From assembly GCF_038967635.1 (NCBI RefSeq), contig NZ_CP152413.1:5150001-5214000 (forward strand): 64,000 bases of DNA, read 5' to 3'. Both the position numbers and the translations under genes were made by a program. How positions within the stretch are numbered: the stretch's first letter is position 1; each line of letters opens with the position of its first letter. Below are positions 45,462-54,370 of this stretch, piece by piece. Source of the DNA: Bradyrhizobium sp. B124 (lineage in GTDB: Bacteria; Pseudomonadota; Alphaproteobacteria; Rhizobiales; Xanthobacteraceae). The notes under the pieces were generated by a model. That model was not told the DNA's origin. It saw only the letters and a program-made list of their open reading frames with translations, and did not search any database.

Positions 45462-46229
45462 TCAAGCCTTCTTTGAATTCTTCGACAGGAAACGGGCGCG
45501 CGCGTCTGCCGAGCTATCCCCGGTCAAATAGGCGCCGAGATCCTCGATCGTCATCGCCTCAAGCGAAGCGTCATCCATTTGTCCCGTCAAGTTCAACGAG
45601 CGCTTGATCGCGGCGAATAGTTTCGGTTCCTTCCCGCGAAGATGCCTGCATACCTCCAGGGCACGACCCGTCACATCAGCGGTGGTTGTGACCTCGCTGA
45701 TCGCTCCGATTTCGAGCGCCTTCCGGGCGTCGACCAAGTCGCCCCGGTAAAGCAATGCCTGTGCTTCCCGAAGCCCCAGTTTCCGCACAGCTTGCCGCAT
45801 TCCCTTGGCCGCTGGTAGGAGACCGTGGTTTATCTCGGGAAACCCGATCATGCAGGCATGATCTGCGACGACGTAATCGGCGTGAAGCAGGAGTTCCAGG
45901 GCGCCTCCGACCGCATAGCCACGGACGGCGCAGACGAGCGGGCCCGGATATCGCTCCATCTCGCACAAGAGCGCGTGGAAGTCCCGCATGCGGGGTCTGG
46001 AAATCTCGATGCCGGCGACTTCCTTGATATCGCCACCCGCACTGAAGAAGCGATCACCTCCGCCGGTCAAGACGATACCTGGCGGTGACGCTTCAGCGGA
46101 CACCGCACGAATCGTGTCCAGCAAACGCTTGACCAGTCCGTTGTTCAAGGCATTGGCCGGCGGCCGGTTCAAGGTCATCGTAACCATGTCGAGGTCGCGC
46201 TCGACGCGAAGGGTGCCGTCGTTCTGCAT
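45462..46229 (-). CDS. Enoyl-CoA hydratase/isomerase-family protein
   Basis: 255 residues. VTMTLNRPPANALNNGLVK, GGDRFFSAGGDIKEV (oxyanion hole) and CAVRGYAVGGALELLLHADYV. Only the second crotonase Glu is kept (IGFPEINHG); the first site reads ADH. This arrangement fits enoyl-CoA isomerases. Separated from the upstream Liv ATPase gene by 165 bases, the only sizeable gap in the operon, which could hold an internal promoter. Confidence 0.88.
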   Translation of the reverse strand: MQNDGTLRVERDLDMVTMTLNRPPANALNNGLVKRLLDTIRAVSAEASPPGIVLTGGGDRFFSAGGDIKEVAGIEISRPRMRDFHALLCEMERYPGPLVCAVRGYAVGGALELLLHADYVVADHACMIGFPEINHGLLPAAKGMRQAVRKLGLREAQALLYRGDLVDARKALEIGAISEVTTTADVTGRALEVCRHLRGKEPKLFAAIKRSLNLTGQMDDASLEAMTIEDLGAYLTGDSSADARARFLSKNSKKA

Positions 46230-46394
46230 AGGGTCAACCTATGCGACGCACCCCGGAATCGGTTGCCATACAACGCATCCGCATCAGCGAGCGTCGACAC
46301 AAATCGCTACCGCAGCGCTGGATCGCAGCATTTTCTGCTTCATACGCTCCGTGCTCCTCGCCGGCCGGACCAATGCCGCAGCCGCGAAACGCCA

Positions 46395-47114
46395 CTACAT
46401 TCCAAGATAAGCGCGCTGAATCTCGGAATTGCTCAGCAGTTCGTCGCTCGGTCCGTGCAGCACGATCGAGCCGTTCTCGAGGACGTAGCCGCGATTGCTC
46501 AACGCAAGGGATTTCGCGACGTTCTGCTCGATCAGCAACACCGTGATCCCTTGCTCGTGCAGCGATTTCACTACGCCAAACATCACGTCCGTCAAGGCCG
46601 GCGACAGCCCGATGGACGGCTCGTCGAACATGACGATTTCAGGCTTCGACATGATCGCGCGCCCGATGGCCAGCATCTGCTGCTCGCCACCGGATAGCGT
46701 CCCGGCCAATTGCCGCCTGCGCTCTCGAAGCCGCTCAAACAATTGATAGACGCGTTCAAGCGCTTCAAGTCGGCCGGCTTTCGCACGCTTCAGGGAACCA
46801 CCCAGGAGCAGATTTTCCTCGACGGAAAGGCTCCCGAAAATCTGCCGGCCTTCGGCGACCTGCGCAATGCCGCGTTCGCAGACCTCCCATGGCGGCATCC
46901 CGGTGATATCGACGCCATTCATTTTCACGACGCCGCTCGAAGATGGCACGATGCCCGAGATCGATCTGATCAGCGAGGTCTTTCCCGCACCGTTCGCACC
47001 GACGACGCAGATCAGCTCGCCCTTGCGGATCTGCAAGGAAACACCGTTCAGCGCGTTCGATCCGTCATACGCAACGGAAAGGCCGTCGATCGATAAGAGC
47101 GCCTCGTCAGGCAT
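46395..47114 (-). CDS. livF: Liv-type ABC transporter ATP-binding protein
   Basis: 240 residues from an ATG overlapping the preceding ATPase gene by 8 bases. Walker A GANGAGKTSL, signature LSGGEQQ, Walker B IVMFDEPSIGLSP, and QRAYLGM end typical of LivF. With LivG it powers the importer at the inner face of the membrane. Confidence 0.92.
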   Translation of the reverse strand: MPDEALLSIDGLSVAYDGSNALNGVSLQIRKGELICVVGANGAGKTSLIRSISGIVPSSSGVVKMNGVDITGMPPWEVCERGIAQVAEGRQIFGSLSVEENLLLGGSLKRAKAGRLEALERVYQLFERLRERRRQLAGTLSGGEQQMLAIGRAIMSKPEIVMFDEPSIGLSPALTDVMFGVVKSLHEQGITVLLIEQNVAKSLALSNRGYVLENGSIVLHGPSDELLSNSEIQRAYLGM

Positions 47115-47832
47115 GGAAGCCCGCCCCCAGATAGCTCTCGAGGACCATCGGATCTGCGACCACCTCTTCAGGACGTCCTTCGGCGATCTTGGCGCCGTGA
47201 TGAAGGACGACGACACGCGACGCGACCTCCATCACGATCCGCATGACGTGCTCGACGAGCAGGATCGTCAGTCCGCCCTCAGCAAGTTTCCGCAGCACGC
47301 GGACAACACCCGCGGCTTCGGTGGGGCGGAGGCCCGCCATGACCTCGTCCAGCAGCAGTAGCCTAGGTCGCGTGGATAGCGCCTTGGCGGTTTCCAGCAT
47401 TTTCCGATCCGGCAGCGTCAGCTGGTCCGTCCGCGCATTGGCCTTGCCGGCAAGTCCAACACTTTCAAGGGACTCGTATGCCGTCGACCTGGCTTCGCTG
47501 ACGTTCCTGGTCCAGCTGAAGGCGCCGACCATTGCGTTCTCGAGCACCGACATGTCGCGCATCGGCCGTACGATCTGGAATGTCCGCGCGATGCCCATCC
47601 TGCAAACAAGTTCAGGCGGTGCATTCTCGATCGGATGTCCCTCGAAGACCACCTGCCCACTGGTCGGCCGCATGGCGCCCGCAACGAGATTGAAGCATGT
47701 CGTTTTTCCGGCCCCGTTCGGCCCGATCAGTGCGGTGATACGTCCGGCTTCCAACGCGAAGCTGACATCGTTCACGGCGACCAATCCGCCGAACGATTTG
47801 GAGAGATTCTTCACCTCGAGCAAGGCAGTCAT
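47107..47832 (-). CDS. livG: Liv-type ABC transporter ATP-binding protein
   Basis: 241 residues from an ATG overlapping the livM stop (ATGA). Walker A GPNGAGKTTC, Walker B LLLLDEVMAGL. The usual ABC signature LSGGQ is replaced by LTLPDRKML, a degeneracy seen in some alphaproteobacterial LivG-type subunits. The livF subunit keeps a canonical signature, so one of the two ATP sites may be weak. Confidence 0.92.
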   Translation of the reverse strand: MTALLEVKNLSKSFGGLVAVNDVSFALEAGRITALIGPNGAGKTTCFNLVAGAMRPTSGQVVFEGHPIENAPPELVCRMGIARTFQIVRPMRDMSVLENAMVGAFSWTRNVSEARSTAYESLESVGLAGKANARTDQLTLPDRKMLETAKALSTRPRLLLLDEVMAGLRPTEAAGVVRVLRKLAEGGLTILLVEHVMRIVMEVASRVVVLHHGAKIAEGRPEEVVADPMVLESYLGAGFHA

Positions 47833-48860
47833 TCCTCGGCCTTCCTCGGTTGCGGCAGCCACAGCCGGGACGGCAGCTGGACTGTCTTGCAGATCCGCAC
47901 GATCGCCGGCCAGATGCCGTCGGGCAGGAACCAGACGACCAGCACCAGCACGACACCGTACGCGATACTGTTCAGTCCCGGGATCCGAAGACTGTCGCCG
48001 AGAGCGCTCATCAGATGGTTCAGGGGAATAGCTGCGAGCGACCCGACCAGCGGACCAAACGTCGTGCCCAACCCGCCGACCACGGGCCCTATCAGGACGT
48101 CGACGGAGAGCCCCATGCCCATGATCGAATCCGGGAATATCGATCCCTGCACCAGCGCCAGAATTCCACCACCCGCGGCCGCGGTCGCCGCCGAGATCGC
48201 AATCACAAGGATCTTGTGCCGGAATGCGCGGACACCGAGAGAGCGCGCGGCCTGTTCATCGTCCCTCATCGCTCGCCAGACATATCCGAAGTACGATCGC
48301 GATATCATTTCGGTTCCAACGATCCCCAATGCCGCCAGAGCAAGAGCCATGAAGTAGTAGAAGCGCGCGTCTCCCCGGAGCATCGAGATGTCGATTGCGC
48401 CCGTCGGCGCGGGAAAGAACAGCCCCTGCATGGCGCCAACAAACTCCCAGCCACCGAACATGATCCGGGCGAATTCGGCAGCGGCAATCGTCAGCAGGGC
48501 GAAATAGATTCCACGCACTTCAAACCGGAAGCTCAACCACGCCAGCACCGCGCCGGCAGACCCGGCAATGACCATTCCGAGCAAAAGGCCTATCCACGGA
48601 GAGACGCCGTACTTGACGTCGAGGACGGCCACCGAATAGGCGCCCAGACCGACAAAGAGGGCATGACCGATCGACAGTTGCCCGCCTATCCCCAGCATCA
48701 AATTCCAGGATTGCCCAAGGAACGTGAACAGCAGCACGATCGTCAGCAACGAGATGAGGTACGGGCTTGCCAGCGCGCCGACCAAGGCAAGGACAACAAG
48801 GACCGATCCCCCGGCGAGCCACCGCTTCACTTCGGTCCCGCCATCAAATCTCTTTTGCAC
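47829..48860 (-). CDS. livM: Liv-type ABC transporter permease
   Basis: 343 residues from a GTG at 48860 with GAGAGGG upstream, overlapping livH by 17 bases. About nine membrane helices, with SWNLMLGIGGQLSIGHALFVGLGAYSVAV and GGLGTTFGPLVGSL as family landmarks. Forms the membrane channel with LivH. Confidence 0.92.
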   Translation of the reverse strand: MQKRFDGGTEVKRWLAGGSVLVVLALVGALASPYLISLLTIVLLFTFLGQSWNLMLGIGGQLSIGHALFVGLGAYSVAVLDVKYGVSPWIGLLLGMVIAGSAGAVLAWLSFRFEVRGIYFALLTIAAAEFARIMFGGWEFVGAMQGLFFPAPTGAIDISMLRGDARFYYFMALALAALGIVGTEMISRSYFGYVWRAMRDDEQAARSLGVRAFRHKILVIAISAATAAAGGGILALVQGSIFPDSIMGMGLSVDVLIGPVVGGLGTTFGPLVGSLAAIPLNHLMSALGDSLRIPGLNSIAYGVVLVLVVWFLPDGIWPAIVRICKTVQLPSRLWLPQPRKAEE

Positions 48861-49713
48861 CAAAAAACCCTCTCGGACGGAAAATCAGGACGAGGATCAG
48901 GAGCGCATATGGAAGCGCCGTCTTCATCGACGGAGCGAACATCAACGCAGCAATCGCTTCGGCGACGCCAATCATCAGGCCACCCAGCAGCGCACCACTG
49001 AAACTACCGAGACCACCGACGATGACTGTCATGAAAGCCAGCAGGGTAAAGTCGACCGCGAGATATGGCTGGGCGTCGAACAAGGGAGATATCAATGCGC
49101 CGGCAACGCCCGCGCAGGCCGCTCCGATACCAAACGTCACCGCATAGATCCGAGGAATGTTCAGCCCGACGACAAGGCCGCCCAAGCGGTTGTCCGCGGC
49201 CGCCCGCAAGGACCGGCCGAACGATGAAAACTTCAGATACGCCCCCAGCAGCGTGATGAGCAGGCCTGCGGTTGCCGCCGCCTGAAGTCGCGCCATATCC
49301 AGCGTCACGAAGCCGAGCGACACGGTGTGAAACGAGAGCTGGGATGCGGTCGGGCGCGGATCCGGCCCGAATGCCACCAGCAGGGCGCCGCTGAAGAGCA
49401 GCGACAGACCGATGAAGACGATGAATTGATAGTGATGCGGCCGGTTGACGAACCGTTTGACGAGCAGGGCCTCCAGAAAATATCCAAAAATGAACATCAC
49501 GACCGCTGCGATCGCTGCCGCGACGATGATCGGCACGTCCCAAAGGCGGACGGCCCAATAGCCGATGTAGACGCCGAACACGACCATCTCACCGTGTGCG
49601 AAGTTGACGACGCGCATGACGCCAAAAATGATCGTCAGGCCGAGCGCTACGAGCCCGTAGACGAGACCGAGCAGAATGCCGCTCGCGAGAACATTGAGCC
49701 AGAGTGACAGCAT
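48844..49713 (-). CDS. livH: Liv-type ABC transporter permease
   Basis: 289 residues. GLVYGLVALGLTIIFGVMRVVNFAHGEMVVFGVYIGY is the LivH N-terminal signature; VIVGGLGSFSGALLGGLMIGVAEAI the conserved cytoplasmic loop. First of four overlapping transporter genes; six bases after the flavin reductase stop, so transport and oxidation genes are one unit. Confidence 0.93.
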   Translation of the reverse strand: MLSLWLNVLASGILLGLVYGLVALGLTIIFGVMRVVNFAHGEMVVFGVYIGYWAVRLWDVPIIVAAAIAAVVMFIFGYFLEALLVKRFVNRPHHYQFIVFIGLSLLFSGALLVAFGPDPRPTASQLSFHTVSLGFVTLDMARLQAAATAGLLITLLGAYLKFSSFGRSLRAAADNRLGGLVVGLNIPRIYAVTFGIGAACAGVAGALISPLFDAQPYLAVDFTLLAFMTVIVGGLGSFSGALLGGLMIGVAEAIAALMFAPSMKTALPYALLILVLIFRPRGFFGAKEI

Positions 49714-49719
49714 CGGTGG

Positions 49720-50253
49720 TTACTGGCGCTTGGGCACGGTGAATTCACCCTTCACATAGACAAGGGGTTCGCGATCGGCGTTTGTCGCCTGCGCGACCAC
49801 CTCGCCGACGAAGATCGTATGACTGCCGGCATCGTGCGAACCGGACACTCGGCAATCAAAGCTGCAGATCGCCTCGACGAGACTCGGCGCCCCCGTCGCG
49901 AGCTCGCGCCACAAGCCTTCGCTGAACCGTATGTCGCCCTTGCTGCCGTCCTGCCCTGCGAATTTCTGCGCCAACGCAGCGTGATCCGCCGTGAGGATGT
50001 TCCAGCAGAATGATCCGCTCTGCTTGATCGTATCATGGGCGCCGGCCGACTTGTTGACGCAGACCAGCACGCTCGATGGCTCTGTCGACACCGAGCAACC
50101 GGCCGTCAGTGTCAAACCGTGCCTGCACGGCCGCGCGCCTGTCGTGACGATCGACACGGCGCCCGGGACGTTGCGCATGGCGCTGCGGAATTCCGTGCTG
50201 CTGAACATCGGGATTTCTTGACCGGGCATGGGCGACACTCGGAAGTTCATCAT
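49720..50253 (-). CDS. Flavin reductase-family protein (partner of the LLM monooxygenase)
   Basis: 177 residues from the first of two ATGs at 50253. FRSAMRNVPGAVSIVTTGARP, LTLTAGCSVSTEPSSVLVCVN and NILTADHAALAQKFAGQDG are the flavin-reductase/HpaC pattern. It supplies reduced FMN or FAD to a monooxygenase. The LLM gene is in the same operon. Relatives bind flavin without a Rossmann NAD motif, as here. Confidence 0.88.
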   Translation of the reverse strand: MMNFRVSPMPGQEIPMFSSTEFRSAMRNVPGAVSIVTTGARPCRHGLTLTAGCSVSTEPSSVLVCVNKSAGAHDTIKQSGSFCWNILTADHAALAQKFAGQDGSKGDIRFSEGLWRELATGAPSLVEAICSFDCRVSGSHDAGSHTIFVGEVVAQATNADREPLVYVKGEFTVPKRQ

Positions 50254-50308
50254 GATGGATTGCTCCGATACATAGAGACCAAGCTGTCCAGAGGGCTGAT
50301 TCGCCCGC

Positions 50309-50659
50309 CTATCTGGGTGCGGCTTGAAAGAGCTGGATCGTATTGTTTTCCGGGTCCCTGAAATCAGCGACCCGGCCGTGCGCGCCCATGTCACGAACCT
50401 CGCCAAGCGCCTGCGCGCCCTGCGCCTGCGCGCGCTTCAGAGCCCCCTCCAGATCATCCACCTCGAACACGAGGACGGCATTCCGAGACGGCACGGAGAC
50501 GGATTCGGCCGGGCTTGCGATGCAAAGGGCGGCTTTCTCGCCTGCGAATTGAATCCACTTTCCGCCGTCAGCGAAGCGGATCGGCAATCCGAGCGCCTCG
50601 TAAAACCCGGCCAGCGCTTCGGGCTTCGCGGCGGTGAGGTAAGCCTGCTTGAGCTTCAT
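50309..50659 (-). CDS. VOC-superfamily (glyoxalase-like) protein
   Basis: 116 residues. Paired beta-alpha-beta-beta-beta modules: KQAYLTAAKPEALAGFYEALG and VFEVDDLEGALKRAQAQG, ending RVADFRDPENNTIQLFQAAP with the metal-ligand-like Asp/Glu. These proteins bind metals or act as dioxygenases, isomerases or resistance proteins. First gene of the minus-strand catabolic unit, 55 bases before the flavin reductase gene. Confidence 0.82.
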   Translation of the reverse strand: MKLKQAYLTAAKPEALAGFYEALGLPIRFADGGKWIQFAGEKAALCIASPAESVSVPSRNAVLVFEVDDLEGALKRAQAQGAQALGEVRDMGAHGRVADFRDPENNTIQLFQAAPR

Positions 50660-51076
50660 GTGTCACTCCCGATTCCGAGCGCCCCGTCGATCTGCGATTT
50701 CTCCGCAGACTTCGGCTGTCCTGCGATCGTGGCGCAGCGGCCCCGGCATGAATGCTCAAACAGTTCACCTCCCGCATGATCAATCGGCATCTTATGCTGC
50801 CGCATCCGGCCTTTGACGTCATTCCTCAGCGGCCGCGGGTCGGCGATCGCGTGCTCCGGATACCCGAAGCCGACCACGACGTCCCTGCCAACTCTGCGGC
50901 GCCGGATAGGCGGCCAGCCCGAAGGAGATTGACCGTTTTTCGATATAAGTCGTCATTTCGTCGAAATTCTACAACCGCGGCTGCGGTTAGCATTCGTGTC
51001 ATCGAGATGTCACCACGCGGGATAACGCGCGGCACCGGGCCTCGATACAACGACCATTCGCCCATGGGAGAACGAC
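50660..51076. promoter_or_regulatory. Divergent promoter region with a perfect palindrome
   Basis: 417 bases between the catabolic unit and the Lrp/AsnC gene. At 50955-50967 lies ATTTCG-T-CGAAAT, a perfect 6-bp palindrome of the size used by Lrp/AsnC proteins, with TTTTTCGA at 50937-50944 nearby. It would suit autoregulation and control of the operon. Nothing else seen. Confidence 0.5.
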
Positions 51077-51703
51077 ATGACAACGACGGCTCTCGACAGG
51101 ATCGACATCAAGATTTTGAATGAGCTCCAGCAGAACGCCAGTCTGACCAATGTCGAGCTTGCTTCCCGCGTCAACCTTTCGCCGTCGCCGTGCCTTGTCC
51201 GAGTTCGTACGCTCGAGAAGCTCGGCGTGATCGATCGACGGATCGCCGTACTCGATCCGGCAGTCCTCGGCATCGGCGTCACCGCCTTCATCCAGGTTAA
51301 GCTTGAGAAGCAGGTTCAGCTATCGCTCGAGAACTTCACGCGCTCAATCGATCGCCTGAGCCAGGTGATGGAGTGTTACCTAATGACGGGAGACAGCGAT
51401 TACCTGCTCCGCGTGATGGTGTCTGACATCGCGGCTCTCGAAGACCTCATCGTAAACAAGCTCTCGCGCATAGCCGGCGTGACCAGCATCCGTTCAAATC
51501 TGGCATTGAAGCGGATTTCTCACAAGACGGTGCTTCCGATCGACTCGAACCAGCCCGTTCAGATCAAGTCGTCTCATTCAAGCTCCCGACGCATCGATCG
51601 ATCGGCCGAGCCGCAATACGACGCTAGGCCTCAGCCGAGGTTTGACGGCAGCATGAGCATCGAGACTTCGCGCGCGCTTGATCACAATACGGCCGGTCTC
51701 TAG
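51077..51703 (+). CDS. Lrp/AsnC-family regulator with an extra C-terminal tail
   Basis: 208 residues. An HTH (NVELASRVNLSPSPCLVRVRTLEKLG) and the RAM effector domain (MECYLMTGDSDYLLRVMVSDI) end at about residue 153, the normal family length. About 50 further polar residues rich in Ser, Arg and Asp follow, which is odd and may be a read-through or a real extension. Divergent from the twelve-gene catabolic unit, so it is its likely sensor, responding to an amino acid or similar acid. Confidence 0.88.
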   Translation: MTTTALDRIDIKILNELQQNASLTNVELASRVNLSPSPCLVRVRTLEKLGVIDRRIAVLDPAVLGIGVTAFIQVKLEKQVQLSLENFTRSIDRLSQVMECYLMTGDSDYLLRVMVSDIAALEDLIVNKLSRIAGVTSIRSNLALKRISHKTVLPIDSNQPVQIKSSHSSSRRIDRSAEPQYDARPQPRFDGSMSIETSRALDHNTAGL

Positions 51704-52161
51704 CGGCCGATGTGCCCTCGAAGGATGGCCACGACGCCATGCTGACCACCCGCCGGATCCCGACACCTCGTCAACAATGCCAGAGTCCGCCGCCTGGCCA
51801 TTTTCGCGGGTCGTAGGAAATCGCGCGAGATCGTAATCTGGCGTGCAAAATCGAGCGGTGGCGGAGAGAGAGAAGCTAGAGCCAAACTTGCTCACCAGCC
51901 GCACATCGTGACGCCATAGCCATCTAATTGATTTCAAATCAGAAATCAGACTGGTCCGCTTACATCGTTTCTGTGAACGGCCTCGGAGCCGTCTGCCCGA
52001 GGCCGCGCAATTCGGCGAGCCTCAGGGGATCCCTGCCGGCGGCTATCCTGGGCGATGTTCGTATCGCCTGCGGCATTAAGACTGTTTGACACCAAAGTCG
52101 TAGTGCAAATGAGAGAAAGGGGAGTCGCGGAAAACGCCATCGGGCGCGACTCCGGCCGGCA
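51704..52161. other. Non-coding stretch
   Basis: I see no gene in these 458 bases. A TGATTT-C-AAATCA palindrome occurs at 51929-51941 without a nearby start codon. Confidence 0.4.
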
Positions 52162-52285
52162 TCAGCACAAACTCGCAACCAGGCTATCCTTGACGCCGAA
52201 TACCACGTCGGAATCGAGATATTCGTCGCCCTCTGCGAATACGTGCGTCACCAGCGTTTGAAGTGCGGCGATGTCGCGCCCTGAA
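52162..52285 (-). pseudogene. Remnant of an intradiol ring-cleavage dioxygenase
   Basis: The minus frame reads RDIAALQTLVTHVFAEGDEY then LDSDVVFGVKDSLVASL and stops at TGA (52162-52164). LVTHVFAEGDEYLDSDVVFGVKDSL is the C-terminal signature of catechol/hydroxyquinol 1,2-dioxygenases. The iron-ligand Tyr/His part is absent, so only about 40 codons survive. It lies downstream of the HpaB-type hydroxylase gene, where a ring-cleavage step would be expected. Confidence 0.7.
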
Positions 52286-52296
52286 AGTCCACGAGT

Positions 52297-52331
52297 GGGA
52301 TCGCGAATGTCCGATGGACAATCGCGACCCC
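52297..52331. terminator. Long hairpin downstream of the HpaB gene
   Basis: GGGATCGCGAATGTCC (52297-52312) faces GGACAATCGCGACCCC (52316-52331), 14 of 16 pairs, with a 3-base loop. It is 26 bases after the hpaB-type stop, between that gene and the dioxygenase remnant. No T-run, so a terminator is likely but not certain. Confidence 0.5.
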
Positions 52332-52356
52332 TTTCTGTTGCCGATCTAGCCTGCTG

Positions 52357-53937
52357 TTATTCGGCCGCGGTGCTCATGTAGCGCTTCTGGACGTCCTGCG
52401 CCTTGGCGTAGTCGGGCTGGAAGCGAACGTTGGCATAGTGCGAACTCTTCTGCTCCTCCTGGGCTCGCTTGCCGAGCTCCGCCGTATCGCCAAAACCGAG
52501 AACTTGGCGAGCTAGCTCTGTTAACGGGCCGTCGACCTGATATTCCGTGCGCTGCATCGTCAGCAGATTGATCAGATAGAGCGGCGTCCCGTTGAACTTC
52601 TCGAACATCTCGTGCCGGTTTCCCCATTCGGTCAGGAATCGCTCGCTGATCTGACGGAAGATCTTGATACGGTCGTGGGCACTTATCTCGGCGCCGCGTA
52701 ACGCTTCGGCGAGTTTCGGGCCGATGTAGGGATCCTCGAGCTCCCGCTTCGACGGCTGGATGACGACTCCGCGGCCGCAGAAATCGATGAGCATGTTGAC
52801 CATCTTGTTCTGGTTCTCAAGATAGTAGGCTCGGCCGAAGTCAATGTAGATGTTGTTCGGCTTGAACAGACCGCCAGGAGTAGCGAAGCCTGTCTCCTCG
52901 GCCGCAATCATGAATGCGCGGCACGTCTCGCGGAAGCGAATGAGTTCGGCCAGCTGAGCTTGGACGACGGGATTGTTGCTGGTGCCCAGAGACTGGGTGA
53001 GAAGCAGCGCAAGACCGACCATCAGTTCGGCGTGGACGCAATGTCGGATTTGGGTCTCGAGGTGTACCCAGTCAAACTGGCGTTGCGGATACCACTTGGC
53101 ATGTTCCGGATTGCCAACATGTTGGACGCAATCCCACGGAATAACGGCATCGTCGAAGTAGACCATCGCATCCAGCTCGTCGCCGATCGTGGCCAGGGGG
53201 CGGTCATACGGGTCGGCATCTGGCTGAGCGTTGGACTTGCGCGCGACGACTGAGATCCCCTTCGTCGCGATCGGGATCAACGCGTAAACGGTCTGCTCCG
53301 GAGTCTGGCCAGGACGCCACAGGTTCCCGATCAGGAGATGATTGACGAACGGGACAGACGTGCCGATTGCCTTCCACCCCCGAACGAGAATGCCGTCGTC
53401 GCGCTCCTCGATAATTTTGAGCATTGGCGTCTCGGCCATTGCATTGTCGCGACCGCGGTCGAATTGCACGTCGAGGAACATCGGGGAAATGGCAAAGTCC
53501 TTCGATGTCACCTCTTCCCACTGACGCTGGATATTGCCGGAGAGATCTCGCTTCTTTCCAGAGAACCGCGAATTGTCCGACCAGGGCTTCTGGTCGTCAA
53601 CCTGGGTAAACATAACGACGTTCATTCCGGCCGGCGGCCGCGTGAAGATCCCACCCTTGAAGTGACGGCACAGAAAATCGCAGTACTCGCGACGCTTGAT
53701 AACGTCCTCCTTGGACCGAGGAAGGAACCAATGCATGGACTGCCGATTGCCCGCATCGTCGGCGAACGTCGCGATATCTTGATATTTTGGATCAAGATGA
53801 AGATCGTAGTACTCGGCGATCGCGTTGGCGTAGCCCTTGGTCATCGGATGGGACGTTACGTCCTCAATCAATTCGCCTCCAACGTACACGCGCCGCCCGT
53901 CGCGAAGCGACGCAAGATATTCAGCACCGGATCTCAT
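52357..53937 (-). CDS. HpaB-type FADH2-dependent aromatic hydroxylase
   Basis: 526 residues, full length for the 4-hydroxyphenylacetate 3-monooxygenase large-component family. N-terminal MRSGAEYLASLRDGRRVYVGGE, the flavin region around FLDVQFDRGRDNAMAETPML, and the acyl-CoA-dehydrogenase-like C-terminal half (QTRHCVHAEL-like segment, DFGRAYYLENQNKMVNMLIDF). Family members hydroxylate 4-hydroxyphenylacetate, phenol, chlorophenols or pyrrole carboxylate using FADH2. Partner reductase gene lies two genes upstream. Confidence 0.9.
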   Translation of the reverse strand: MRSGAEYLASLRDGRRVYVGGELIEDVTSHPMTKGYANAIAEYYDLHLDPKYQDIATFADDAGNRQSMHWFLPRSKEDVIKRREYCDFLCRHFKGGIFTRPPAGMNVVMFTQVDDQKPWSDNSRFSGKKRDLSGNIQRQWEEVTSKDFAISPMFLDVQFDRGRDNAMAETPMLKIIEERDDGILVRGWKAIGTSVPFVNHLLIGNLWRPGQTPEQTVYALIPIATKGISVVARKSNAQPDADPYDRPLATIGDELDAMVYFDDAVIPWDCVQHVGNPEHAKWYPQRQFDWVHLETQIRHCVHAELMVGLALLLTQSLGTSNNPVVQAQLAELIRFRETCRAFMIAAEETGFATPGGLFKPNNIYIDFGRAYYLENQNKMVNMLIDFCGRGVVIQPSKRELEDPYIGPKLAEALRGAEISAHDRIKIFRQISERFLTEWGNRHEMFEKFNGTPLYLINLLTMQRTEYQVDGPLTELARQVLGFGDTAELGKRAQEEQKSSHYANVRFQPDYAKAQDVQKRYMSTAAE

Positions 53938-53959
53938 TGTCAGTCCTCCTTGGGGGTTG

Positions 53960-54370
53960 TCAGGAAAGTTGTCGCTGAAGCGTTGCAGCGTCCCAGTAGT
54001 CTTCGCTGCAGCGTATCAAGCCGCCCTCGATCTTGACGAGTTGGACACCTCGCAGGGAAATGGCCTTGGCCAGCTGAATGCTGTCTTTGCGCGGCGCTGT
54101 CGCGTGCATGGTATAGAAGGTCGCGACTGCCCCATCTTCCCCACCAACCATCGCCTTTACTTCCCAGCGAACATCGGGCAGCCACGAAAACAGCTTCTGC
54201 ATTCCGGACACGATTTCGTCGACCCCGCGCTTCGTGCGCATTTGAGACACTTCATCGTGCGTCGCGTCATCGCGATACAATTCACGGATCGTATCGGGAT
54301 CATGATTGTCGTAAGCAGCGTAGAGCTTCTTTGCGATCCCGATCGGGGTTAGTTCGACCGACAACCTCAT
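53960..54370 (-). CDS. SnoaL-like / NTF2-fold protein
   Basis: 136 residues from an ATG overlapping the reductase stop (ATGA). AKKLYAAYDNHDPDTIRELY and VDEIVSGMQKLFSWLPDVRWEVK then FYTMHATAPR are typical of SnoaL-like polyketide-cyclase/ester-cyclase folds, which cyclise or hydrolyse small substrates or merely bind them. Lies between reductase and hydroxylase genes. Role unknown. Confidence 0.82.
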   Translation of the reverse strand: MRLSVELTPIGIAKKLYAAYDNHDPDTIRELYRDDATHDEVSQMRTKRGVDEIVSGMQKLFSWLPDVRWEVKAMVGGEDGAVATFYTMHATAPRKDSIQLAKAISLRGVQLVKIEGGLIRCSEDYWDAATLQRQLS

